Positions 1 through 6,170 are shown, counted from the stretch's first letter. The stretch is DNA of 7,873 nucleotides from a bacterium (GCA_030649445.1 JAUSKR010000056.1:1-7873), one strand, 5' to 3'. The notes: generated by a model from the sequence alone, not told the origin. Program-made: numbers and translations.

Positions 1-739
1 GGATTGACATCACCTTACCAAACATTGAATCAGCCGGCTCAGTAATCGCAATGTAATTGTTGGCCGACTTACTCATTTTGACCTTGCCGTCGAGCCCAAC
101 AAGCAATTTCACAATAACAACATCTTGCGGAGTTTGCCCCATCTTTTTTTGCAAATGACGGCCAGCAAGCATATTAAACTTCTGGTCAGTGCCGCCAAAC
201 TCGACATCTGCTTTTAACTCCACAGAATCGAAGGCCTGCATCACCGGATATAAAATCTCGTGCATTCCAACATCAACACCGGATTTTAATCTTTTATCAA
301 AGTCATCCCGATCGATAATTTGAGCGACCGTAAATTGACTGGTGAGCTTGAGAATGTCATTAAACTGCATCGCCGTAAACCATTGTGAATTGTACCAGAC
401 CTGCGCTTTATAGACGTCTATAATTTTACCGGCCTGTTCGAAATATGTTCGGGCATTTTCCCTGATTTCCGCGTCATCAAGAATTGGGCGGGCAGTATTG
501 CGACCGGATGGATCACCAATTTTAGTCGTGTAATCACCGATCAAAAACATAATTTTATGCCCCAAATCCTGAAGATAGCGCAACCTCCACATGCTGACTG
601 CGTGACCCAAGTGGATGTCCGGCATGGTGGGATCGACACCATATTTGATCAGCATTTTTTTCTTCGACTTGAGTTTCAGATCGAACGATTTAGCATCAAT
701 TATCTCCGAGATCCCTCTCTCAAAAAATTCTTTGTTCAT
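1..739 (-). CDS. tyrS: Tyrosyl-tRNA synthetase, KMSKS type, N-terminal part (cut by window edge)
   Basis: This cytosolic class I aminoacyl-tRNA synthetase charges tRNA-Tyr with tyrosine using ATP. The minus strand reads open for 246 codons from an ATG at 739 to the window edge. The ATP-binding HIGH signature appears as HLGH at residues 43-46, after the family run GVDPT. IGDYT and IGDPSGR follow at about residues 67-80. Further on are FGGTDQ (tyrosine-pocket helix region) and a canonical KMSKS loop at 221-225. The combination of HLGH and KMSKS, in place of KFGKT, fits the TyrZ-like subgroup rather than the E. coli TyrS type. The start is supported by GGGAAG a few bases upstream (743-748). The C-terminal tRNA-binding (S4-like) part, normally about 150 further residues, lies outside the window. 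It is divergent from the PBP gene; I found no convincing promoter for it. Confidence 0.95.
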   Translation of the reverse strand, partial: MNKEFFERGISEIIDAKSFDLKLKSKKKMLIKYGVDPTMPDIHLGHAVSMWRLRYLQDLGHKIMFLIGDYTTKIGDPSGRNTARPILDDAEIRENARTYFEQAGKIIDVYKAQVWYNSQWFTAMQFNDILKLTSQFTVAQIIDRDDFDKRLKSGVDVGMHEILYPVMQAFDSVELKADVEFGGTDQKFNMLAGRHLQKKMGQTPQDVVIVKLLVGLDGKVKMSKSANNYIAITEPADSMFGKVMSI

Positions 740-870
740 AAGCTTCCCATTTATGCTTGACAATATGAGTTATTCCCTTTAGAATATGACCGCCAATTAA
801 CTTAAATCATAATTTAGCTCTGAAACTTATTAATTTTGACTTTTGCGTTTTGAATTTTAATTTATTATTG
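740..870. other. AT-rich divergent intergenic spacer
   Basis: This spacer lies between tyrS (leftward) and the PBP gene (rightward). It must hold the tyrS promoter, but no clear -35/-10 pair stands out on the minus strand; TATGAT-like hexamers occur without a matching -35. No hairpin, RNA gene or small ORF with a ribosome-binding site was seen here. Confidence 0.5.
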
Positions 871-899
871 TTTACATCCTACCAACTTGATCGTATAAT
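871..899 (+). promoter_or_regulatory. Sigma70-type promoter of the PBP gene
   Basis: A TTTACA -35 (871-876) and a perfect TATAAT -10 (894-899) are separated by exactly 17 bp. The predicted start near 906 gives a leader of only about 13 bases. That leader carries the Shine-Dalgarno AAAAGGA (906-912), six bases before the ATG at 919. Confidence 0.85.
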
Positions 900-918
900 G
901 TAAAGAAAAGGACTAAGA

Positions 919-3765
919 ATGAAATTTGATTTTAGTAAATACCTGAAATCAATTACAAACCGGTTCAGGTCAGCTAAAAAACGGTTTAAGTTTGATCTGA
1001 CAAAAAATCCACTCACTGGCAAAAAGCGGAAAAAAATTACCTGGAAAAAGGTTCTCATTTATACTGGCTATGTCTGTCTTGCTCTGATTTTGCTGACCGC
1101 TCTAACTTTCGCCTGGTTTTCGAAAGATCTGCCAACTCCGGACAAGATTGCCAGCCAAAAGATGGCCCAGTCTACCAAGATTTTTGACCGGACTGGTCAG
1201 ACACTTCTCTACGAAACCGGTGACGAGAGGAGAACGATCGTCACCTCTGATCAGATTTCGCAGTATGTCAAGGACGCGACCGTCGCGACCGAAGATCCAA
1301 AATTTTATAGCAATCACGGCATCGAACCGCTGGCAATTATGAATGCCGTTGGTAGCCGGTTGCTTGGCCGAACCAACACGCTAAGGGGCGGCTCGACTAT
1401 CACTCAACAATACGTCAAGAATTCTTTTCTCACACGTGACCGCTCGATTGCCCGTAAAATCAAGGAGGCAATTCTGTCGATCGAGCTCGAATTTATGTAT
1501 AACAAAGACCAGATATTAACGATGTATTTGAATGAAATCCCCTATGGCAATGCCACCGGCGGGATCGAAGCCGCCGCCAAAGCTTATTATGGTGTGCCGG
1601 CCAAAGATCTGACTCTGCCACAGGCCGCTACTTTAGTCGCCATTCCTCAGGCCCCAACTTATTATTCTCCTTATGGCACTCATGTTGATGATCTGATCGG
1701 CCGCAAAAATTACGTTCTGGATCAGATGGTCAAATACAACAAAATCACCAAGGATCAAGCCACTGCGGCCAAAAAAGAGGACACAACGACTGTCGGCAAA
1801 GTCTTGCTGGCCAGACATGATGCGATCCTCGCTCCACATTTTGCCATGTATATACTTCAGCAAGTTGCTGATCAATATGGTGAAAACACGATTCAACAGC
1901 AAGGTTTAAACATTATCACAACACTTGATTGGAATAAGCAAAAGGCAGCGCAGGAGGCTATCACCAATGGCGTCCCAAAACTGACCAAATATAATGCTGG
2001 CAACGGCGCTCTGGTGGCAGTTGATCCTAAAACCGGTCAGATACTAGCGATGGTCGGCTCGAAAGATTACTTTGATATCTCAATCGATGGCAATGTCAAT
2101 GTCACCGATTCACTCCGTCAGCCCGGTTCATCTTTCAAGCCGATTGCTTATGCCACCGCCTTCAAGCAACCGGATTTTTCACCATCGAGAATTCTCTATG
2201 ATTTCACCACTAACTTTGGCGGCACTCCGTCCTACATTCCCCGCAATTACAATGGCAAGAACAATGGTCCGGTCACAATGCGCCAGGCTCTGTCAAACTC
2301 ACTCAATATCCCGGCCGTCAAAGTTATGTCACTGGCCGGCATTGATAATGTTTTGAAAACGGCTAGCGACTTTGGTATTACTTCACTGACTCAGCGCGAC
2401 CGCTATGGCCTCTCGCTTGTCTTGGGTTCAGGGGAAGTCAGACCAGTCGAATTTGCCGGTGCTTTCTCTGTTTTCGCCACTGGCGGGACAAAAAATGATC
2501 TAACGCCATTTCTAAAGATTACCGATTCCAGCGGTAAAGTTTTATATGACTTCGACAAAGACCATAAAAACGGCCAGCAGGTTCTCGATCCTCAGATTGC
2601 TTATGAAATTTCCAGCATCTTGAGCGACAATAATGCCCGGAGCTTAGTTTTCGGCACCCGCACCGCCCTTTATTTCCCCAACCGGACAGTTGCTGTCAAA
2701 ACCGGCACGACCAGTGATTTCAAGGACGCTTGGACGATGGGTTACACTCCATCTATTGCCGTCGCTGTCTGGACCGGCAATAGTAATAATGCGGCGATGA
2801 AAAACGGCGCTGACGGATCGGTTTTGGCCGCCCCGATCTTTCATGATTTCATTGAAAAAGCTCTCGCTGGCACACCAAATGAAGAGTTCACCAAACCGGC
2901 TGGTATCCGTTCTGTCACGGTCGAGCGATATTCCAACAAACTGCCGGGGCAGTATTCGACCGAAACAACAACTGATATCTTCGCCACTTGGCAGGTACCG
3001 AAAGACGTGGACGATGTTCATAAGGTTATCAAAGTTTGCAAAGGCACAAACTTGGTCGCCCCTGACGGCACCGCTGATGCTCTCGTTGAGACCAAAGTTT
3101 TTGCCGATCTTCACTCGGAGCGGCCGAATAATCCGAGCTGGGAGGGACCGGTCAGGGATTGGGCTCAACAGAACGGCTTGGCCGCCACTCTGCCGACTGG
3201 ACAATGCGACGTCAGTTCACTGTCGCCAACGATCAGCTTTACCAGCCCGACAAATGGTGCGACAGTTTCAGACAGCACAACAATAACCGTCGACGCTAAA
3301 GCCCCTAATACAGTTGCGAGTGTGACCTATCTTATTGATGATGTTCAGATCGGCCAAAGCTTGACCAGCCCTTATTCTCTCGTCTATAATTTTTCTTCGA
3401 TCAGCGCCGGCAGTCACAAACTCTCGGCCCAAATCACCGATAATGTCGGCATGACAGCAAAATCGGACATCCAAGTCACCATCGCTGAAACCGGCTTAAT
3501 TATTTCCGGCCTGTCGTCAAAAGTTAATATCGGCCCGCCGTTGTCAGCCACAATCACCTGGACGACAAATGTCGCTGCTGACAGCACGGTTTCCTACACC
3601 TATAACAATCTGCCCTTGCAACAGGCAACTAGCAACACTCCTGTCACCAGTCACAGTGTCACCCTGACAAGTCTTGTCCCGGGCAAAAGTTACTCTTATA
3701 CTGCCATTTCCAAAGATTCCGGCGGCACCACCGCCTCGCTCAACGGCACCTTTACGACACCATAA
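919..3765 (+). CDS. Class A penicillin-binding protein (PBP1A family) with C-terminal Ig-like and FN3-like domains
   Basis: This is a bifunctional peptidoglycan synthase: it polymerises lipid II (transglycosylase) and cross-links stem peptides (transpeptidase) outside the membrane. In order, the 948 residues show a very basic cytoplasmic tail (1-44) and one membrane segment (about 45-67). The GT51 domain (about 85-260) has catalytic Glu125 in ATEDPKFY, GGSTITQQ (157-164), RKIKE (179-183) and YLNEIPYG (203-210). The transpeptidase (about 360-650) has all three motifs: SSFK with nucleophile Ser404, SLN (461-463) and KTGT (594-597). After a linker containing two cysteines (707 and 763, a possible disulfide), an Ig-like beta domain (about 770-856) and an FN3-like domain (about 860-948) complete the protein. 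It is longer than a minimal PBP1A because of this tail. The start is fixed by AAAAGGA and the promoter at 871-899. All catalytic residues are present, so activity is expected. The ligand of the tail domains is unknown. Confidence 0.96.
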   Translation: MKFDFSKYLKSITNRFRSAKKRFKFDLTKNPLTGKKRKKITWKKVLIYTGYVCLALILLTALTFAWFSKDLPTPDKIASQKMAQSTKIFDRTGQTLLYETGDERRTIVTSDQISQYVKDATVATEDPKFYSNHGIEPLAIMNAVGSRLLGRTNTLRGGSTITQQYVKNSFLTRDRSIARKIKEAILSIELEFMYNKDQILTMYLNEIPYGNATGGIEAAAKAYYGVPAKDLTLPQAATLVAIPQAPTYYSPYGTHVDDLIGRKNYVLDQMVKYNKITKDQATAAKKEDTTTVGKVLLARHDAILAPHFAMYILQQVADQYGENTIQQQGLNIITTLDWNKQKAAQEAITNGVPKLTKYNAGNGALVAVDPKTGQILAMVGSKDYFDISIDGNVNVTDSLRQPGSSFKPIAYATAFKQPDFSPSRILYDFTTNFGGTPSYIPRNYNGKNNGPVTMRQALSNSLNIPAVKVMSLAGIDNVLKTASDFGITSLTQRDRYGLSLVLGSGEVRPVEFAGAFSVFATGGTKNDLTPFLKITDSSGKVLYDFDKDHKNGQQVLDPQIAYEISSILSDNNARSLVFGTRTALYFPNRTVAVKTGTTSDFKDAWTMGYTPSIAVAVWTGNSNNAAMKNGADGSVLAAPIFHDFIEKALAGTPNEEFTKPAGIRSVTVERYSNKLPGQYSTETTTDIFATWQVPKDVDDVHKVIKVCKGTNLVAPDGTADALVETKVFADLHSERPNNPSWEGPVRDWAQQNGLAATLPTGQCDVSSLSPTISFTSPTNGATVSDSTTITVDAKAPNTVASVTYLIDDVQIGQSLTSPYSLVYNFSSISAGSHKLSAQITDNVGMTAKSDIQVTIAETGLIISGLSSKVNIGPPLSATITWTTNVAADSTVSYTYNNLPLQQATSNTPVTSHSVTLTSLVPGKSYSYTAISKDSGGTTASLNGTFTTP

Positions 3766-3769
3766 TTTT

Positions 3770-3790
3770 CCCCTCCTTTTGAAGGAGGGG
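3770..3790. repeat. Perfect GC-rich hairpin after the PBP gene
   Basis: CCCCTCCTT (3770-3778) pairs perfectly with AAGGAGGGG (3782-3790) across a 3-base loop, starting five bases after the PBP stop. The 3' side is followed by TCAGGGGTGG, a near echo of the stem arm, and not by a T-run, so it is not a textbook intrinsic terminator. It could be an mRNA 3'-end stabiliser, a Rho-independent stop of poor quality, or a copy of a dispersed palindromic repeat. Only one copy is in this window. Confidence 0.6.
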
Positions 3791-3838
3791 TCAGGGGTGG
3801 TTTATTTACTCCCTTTTAATCCTTTTTATCCTCGTCTA

Positions 3839-3867
3839 TTGACAAGTGTTCATTGATTCTGTATCAT
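3839..3867 (+). promoter_or_regulatory. Sigma70-type promoter of the TrpR/YerC-like gene
   Basis: A consensus TTGACA (3839-3844) and TATCAT (3862-3867, five of six bases matching) are separated by 17 bp. The predicted start, about 3873-3875, falls inside the GTGTTAACAC palindrome. An in-frame ATG at 3853 lies inside this promoter, so it cannot be the translation start. Confidence 0.8.
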
Positions 3868-3868
3868 C

Positions 3869-3892
3869 GTGTTAACACAGTGAAACATAATC
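3869..3892 (+). promoter_or_regulatory. Operator copy 1 (GTGTTAACAC palindrome plus 14-base extension)
   Basis: The perfect 10-bp palindrome GTGTTAACAC (3869-3878) is followed by AGTGAAACATAATC. The whole 24 bases recur identically at 4266-4289. It lies one base past the -10 and over the predicted transcription start, the place where a bound repressor would block initiation. The GTTAAC centre matches the centre of the E. coli trp operator as I recall it. Binding by the adjacent TrpR/YerC-like protein is inferred from position and from the repeat, not shown. Confidence 0.7.
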
Positions 3893-3897
3893 AGATA

Positions 3898-4212
3898 ATG
3901 TTTTCCGAAATTATGAGACGAGAATTAGAACCACAGTTAGAGATGCCGGCGGTTAAAAAGCTATATGAAGCTCTAGCCGCGATTGATCAGCCGAAAGACA
4001 TGGCTCTTTTTCTGCGTGATTTATTGACACTCGAAGAAATTAAGGAAGCTAGCCGGCGCTTGCTGATTGCACAAAATCTCAAAAAGGGCAAAAGCACTCG
4101 GGATATTGCTAAAGAGTTTGGCGTTTCGACCACAACTGTTGTTCGAATCAATTATTGGCTCCATTATGGTATGGGCGGATATGATTTGGCTTTGAAGAAA
4201 TTAAAACAATAA
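3898..4212 (+). CDS. TrpR/YerC-family DNA-binding regulator
   Basis: A small, all-helical, cytosolic transcription factor of 104 residues, typical of the TrpR/YerC family. The core runs from LLTLEEIKEASRR (about 42-54) through LKKGKSTRD to a helix-turn-helix of about residues 66-88, with AKEFGVSTTTVVR as turn and recognition helix. Aligned from memory to E. coli TrpR, Thr44, Arg54 and Arg83 sit where TrpR uses Thr44, Arg54 and Arg84 around tryptophan. Bacillus YerC also seems to keep the arginines, so ligand binding cannot be claimed. I chose ATG 3898 because the upstream in-frame ATG (3853) and the intervening codons lie in the promoter and operator. No good Shine-Dalgarno precedes it; GTG 3880 is a weaker alternative. 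The operator over its own start site suggests autoregulation, and the identical operator downstream suggests control of the next gene. No terminator was found after it. Confidence 0.88.
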   Translation: MFSEIMRRELEPQLEMPAVKKLYEALAAIDQPKDMALFLRDLLTLEEIKEASRRLLIAQNLKKGKSTRDIAKEFGVSTTTVVRINYWLHYGMGGYDLALKKLKQ

Positions 4213-4256
4213 TTCTCCTCGTCTTAAATTCATGTTAAAATAATCTGAATCGATTG

Positions 4257-4265
4257 TGTTACAAT
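4257..4265 (+). promoter_or_regulatory. Extended -10 promoter of the orphan-gene leader
   Basis: TGT directly precedes TACAAT (4260-4265), forming an extended -10 element. It sits immediately before operator copy 2, the same arrangement as at the regulator promoter. The only -35 candidate is TTAAAA (4235-4240), with a long 19-bp spacer, so the extended -10 probably carries the promoter. The predicted start is near 4272. GTGTTA also occurs at 4256-4261, one helical turn before the palindrome, as a possible extra half-site. Confidence 0.6.
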
Positions 4266-4289
4266 GTGTTAACACAGTGAAACATAATC
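4266..4289 (+). promoter_or_regulatory. Operator copy 2, identical over 24 bases to copy 1
   Basis: The GTGTTAACAC palindrome (4266-4275) and its AGTGAAACATAATC extension match 3869-3892 base for base. The flanks on both sides diverge, which argues against a recent simple duplication and for selection on the site. It lies directly after the -10 at 4260-4265. The extension is conserved in two untranslated leaders, so it is a DNA or RNA signal and not coding. Confidence 0.7.
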
Positions 4290-4404
4290 CAACATGGAAA
4301 TAAATTAATTAATTTTTTCAAGCCAGTCGTATCTGCCCCTCAAGAATCCGCCTCCGGGCGGTTTTTTGGTGGGCAAAACTCGAATACGATTGGAGGAGAA
4401 CAAA
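4272..4404 (+). promoter_or_regulatory. Structured 5' leader with nested stems (candidate attenuator or riboswitch-like element)
   Basis: The leader is about 133 bases long, from the predicted start to the orphan-gene ATG. Three nested pairings are visible. The outer stem is CCAGTCGTAT (4323-4332) with ATACGATTGG (4384-4393), ten pairs including one G-U. The middle stem is TGCCC (4334-4338) with GGGCA (4371-4375). The inner hairpin is the terminator at 4348-4361. The outer stem takes in the first two bases of the Shine-Dalgarno (4392-4398). CCTCC (4351-4355), part of the terminator hairpin, could instead pair with GGAGG of the Shine-Dalgarno. So read-through and translation could both respond to folding. 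I do not recognise it as a known riboswitch class; a ligand is unknown. It could also simply be a terminated small RNA of about 95 bases (4272-4367). Confidence 0.5.
4348..4367 (+). terminator. Intrinsic terminator inside the orphan-gene leader
   Basis: CCGCC (4348-4352) pairs with GGCGG (4357-4361) across a TCCG loop, followed at once by six T residues (4362-4367). It lies 37 bases before the orphan-gene ATG, with no room for a promoter in between. It therefore acts as an attenuator for that gene or as the end of a short RNA. Confidence 0.75.
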
Positions 4405-4743
4405 ATGCGTTACGTCGAGTGGAAGTTCTACCTTCCAGACCGGCACATGTCCCCTGACAATGTCATCAGGGAGCAACTGAGTGAGGTGGTGAAAAACGGC
4501 CGGATCGAGGGAAACGAATTCGTTCTGCTCCACGCCAGTGTTGCAGCCAGAGATTGGATTGTGGTAACCAGAGCAATCGAAGACATCGTCGACAGCGGCC
4601 TGATCACCACAAGCCCCATAGGATACATGGACCTCTACGAGCTCGTTGCATACGTTCAGCTCCAAAAAGTCCATGAAGTCGTCCGCCTCCTCATCGAAGC
4701 TGGCGTCAAAGAGATCTGCACCAACGGCTATATCGCCTTGTGA
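4405..4743 (+). CDS. Hypothetical protein, 112 residues, family not recognised
   Basis: I do not recognise this family. The ATG at 4405 is preceded by a near-ideal Shine-Dalgarno, GGAGGAG (4392-4398), six bases away. This is far stronger than at any neighbouring gene and decides the start over the in-frame ATG at 4366. The product looks soluble: no signal peptide or membrane segment, mixed acidic and basic residues, a single cysteine near the C terminus. It looks alpha/beta, with helices about 17-30, 54-63 and 76-101 and strand-like runs such as EFVLLHASV and DWIVVT. Codons favour C in the third position (ATC, GTC, CTC, AAC), giving a visibly richer G+C than the neighbours and hinting at different origin or high expression. 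It is insulated by terminators on both sides and appears driven by the promoter at 4257-4265 under operator copy 2. Convergent with radA, 47 bases apart. Confidence 0.8.
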   Translation: MRYVEWKFYLPDRHMSPDNVIREQLSEVVKNGRIEGNEFVLLHASVAARDWIVVTRAIEDIVDSGLITTSPIGYMDLYELVAYVQLQKVHEVVRLLIEAGVKEICTNGYIAL

Positions 4744-4760
4744 TCCAACGAGGCAACCCG

Positions 4761-4792
4761 AGCTCGAGCTCCAAGCTCGAGCTACTTTTTTT
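4761..4792 (+). terminator. Intrinsic terminator of the orphan gene
   Basis: AGCTCGAGCT, itself a palindrome, occurs twice (4761-4770 and 4774-4783) around a CCA loop, giving a perfect 10-bp stem. AC and seven T residues (4786-4792) follow. It stops rightward transcription, and its T-run overlaps the radA stop codon (4791-4793). It has no T-run on the minus strand, so it is not a good radA terminator. Confidence 0.88.
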
Positions 4793-6080
4793 ACTTCGAT
4801 AACTTTTCAACCAGAGCACCAACATCCTTAATATTTTCAACAATTTTGTAGCCCAAATTTTTTGCTTCTTTTTCGCGGTCGGACTGGCGGATGACTTTGC
4901 GAACTTCGCCGAGCAAGCCAACTTCGCCGACAAAGACAGAATTTGGTCCGAAGGATTTATTTTTATATGAAGAAATAATCGCGGCGCAGACGGCCAGATC
5001 GACGGCCGGCTCATTGATCCGCATGCCGCCAACAATGTTGAGATAAATATCGTGGTTGGAGAGATCGAATAAAGTTTTTTTGGAGATGACCGCTGCCAGC
5101 AAATTTAGCCGGTTCAAATCAAAGCCTGAGCTCGTCCGTTTCGGATAGCCGAAATGCGTCGGCGCGACGAGCGCCTGAACTTCGATCAATATTGGCCGTG
5201 TCCCCTCGAGAGCGACAGTGATGACACTGCCGGGGCTATCCGTTTTCTCGGACAAAAATAATTCCGATGGATTTTTGACTTCGAACAAACCTTTTTCCTG
5301 CATCGAGAAAATGCCGACTTCGTTGGTCGGGCCAAAACGATTTTTGATGTCGCGAAGGATTCTGGCTTCGGAGAACTTTTCACCCTCCATGTACAAAACG
5401 GTGTCAACTAAGTGTTCGAGAATTCTCGGCCCGGCCAGATTGCCCTCCTTCGTCACGTGACCAATCAGAATGATTGAGCGGCCAGTTTTTTTGGCTAACT
5501 GTTGAAAATAAATGCCGCACTCACGAACCTGAACGATTGAGCCCGGCGTCGCATCATACATTGTGTGATAAACCGTTTGGATTGAATCAATGATAACCAA
5601 ATTCGGATCAAGCTTTTCAATCTCGCGATCAAGTCCGGAAATCTCCGGCCCGGAAGTCAAAGTAATGTTGTCGCCATTTAATCCTAATCTTTTCGCCCGC
5701 ATCGTGATCTGGGCCATCGATTCCTCGGCCGATAAATAGAGGGCTCTTTTCATCTTGCTAGCAACTTGCAAAATCAAGGTTGATTTGCCAATCCCCGGCT
5801 CACCGCCGAGAAGTGTAATTGACCCGGGCACAATTCCGCCACCCATAACGCGGTCAAATTCACCAATACCGGTTTTGGTCCGGTCAACTTTGCCAATCTC
5901 GACCTCCGCCATCTTCTTGCTCTCGACCACTTCTCCCCTGCGTACTGAGGACTGAGTACTGAGTACTTTCAGCTCTTTAAGCGTATTCCACTCACCACAA
6001 GCCGGACACTTCCCCGCCCAAGTGCTAAATTCATTACCGCACTGCTCACACAACCAAATTGTTGAAGATTTTTTACTCAT
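4791..6080 (-). CDS. radA: DNA repair ATPase RadA (Sms)
   Basis: RadA is a RecA-like hexameric ATPase and branch-migration helicase that works with RecA in recombinational repair. The 429 residues contain the whole family layout. An N-terminal zinc finger has Cys11, Cys14, Cys25 and Cys28. The ATPase has Walker A GEPGIGKST (93-101) and Walker B LVIIDS (161-166). The RadA-specific KNRFG motif is at 246-250. A Lon-like C-terminal domain (about 285-429) includes VGGMRINEPAVDLAV. It is somewhat shorter than the 450-460 residues of E. coli and B. subtilis RadA. The start is fixed by the zinc finger beginning at residue 11. There is no Shine-Dalgarno, and the promoter at 6087-6115 predicts transcription starting at or next to the ATG, hence a leaderless mRNA. 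The linker (about 38-46) is encoded by a 7-bp tandem repeat. Confidence 0.97.
   Translation of the reverse strand: MSKKSSTIWLCEQCGNEFSTWAGKCPACGEWNTLKELKVLSTQSSVRRGEVVESKKMAEVEIGKVDRTKTGIGEFDRVMGGGIVPGSITLLGGEPGIGKSTLILQVASKMKRALYLSAEESMAQITMRAKRLGLNGDNITLTSGPEISGLDREIEKLDPNLVIIDSIQTVYHTMYDATPGSIVQVRECGIYFQQLAKKTGRSIILIGHVTKEGNLAGPRILEHLVDTVLYMEGEKFSEARILRDIKNRFGPTNEVGIFSMQEKGLFEVKNPSELFLSEKTDSPGSVITVALEGTRPILIEVQALVAPTHFGYPKRTSSGFDLNRLNLLAAVISKKTLFDLSNHDIYLNIVGGMRINEPAVDLAVCAAIISSYKNKSFGPNSVFVGEVGLLGEVRKVIRQSDREKEAKNLGYKIVENIKDVGALVEKLSK
5942..5967. repeat. 7-bp tandem repeat inside the radA linker
   Basis: On the plus strand GTACTGA, GGACTGA, GTACTGA and a partial GTACT run head to tail. 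Three units are 21 bp, which keeps the frame. They encode residues about 38-46 of RadA, between the zinc finger and the ATPase core, a flexible stretch where extra residues should be tolerated. Confidence 0.75.
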
Positions 6081-6086
6081 ACCAAA

Positions 6087-6115
6087 ACTATATCTTATCT
6101 AACAAAATTGATCAA
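6087..6115 (-). promoter_or_regulatory. Promoter of radA, predicted leaderless
   Basis: On the minus strand TTGATC (6115-6110) and TATAGT (6092-6087, five of six bases matching) are 17 bp apart. Only six bases separate the -10 from the ATG at 6080, so transcription would start at about the A of the start codon. The -35 overlaps the T-run of the terminator of the gene upstream. Confidence 0.65.
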
Positions 6116-6149
6116 AAAAATAATCGCCTCACTGGGGTGAGGCGATTAT
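6114..6149 (-). terminator. Intrinsic terminator of the small secreted-protein gene
   Basis: A perfect 13-bp stem (6120-6132 with 6137-6149, core CGCCTCAC/GTGAGGCG) with a 4-base loop is followed on the minus strand by seven T residues (6120-6114). It lies 22 bases after the stop of the 6171-6407 gene and separates that transcript from radA. Confidence 0.9.
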
Positions 6150-6170
6150 CAAAAAACCAAAAAAGAGAAC

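Noticed and set aside
557..760. Plus-strand open frame of 67 codons
   Set aside because: It lies antisense to the tyrS coding region, whose HLGH and IGDPSGR motifs are unmistakable; no ribosome-binding site.
836..864. TTGACT as an alternative -35 for the PBP gene
   Set aside because: No acceptable -10 at 16-19 bp; TTTACA/TATAAT at 871-899 is far better.
2644..3204. Minus-strand open frame of 186 codons inside the PBP gene
   Set aside because: Antisense shadow of the transpeptidase and linker region, with no Shine-Dalgarno, promoter or recognisable domain.
3770..3790. Hairpin after the PBP as a standard intrinsic terminator
   Set aside because: Stem is excellent, but no T-run follows on either strand, so it is listed as a repeat.
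3853..3897. Upstream in-frame ATG (3853) as start of the TrpR/YerC-like protein
   Set aside because: It lies between the -35 and -10 of the promoter, and the intervening codons are the operator, which recurs in a non-coding leader.
4294..4308. Tiny ORF MEIN in the leader as an attenuator leader peptide
   Set aside because: Only four codons, no ribosome-binding site and no run of one amino acid; nothing supports translation.
4366..4404. ATG at 4366 as start of the orphan gene
   Set aside because: It lies in the terminator T-run and has no Shine-Dalgarno; ATG 4405 has GGAGGAG at ideal distance.
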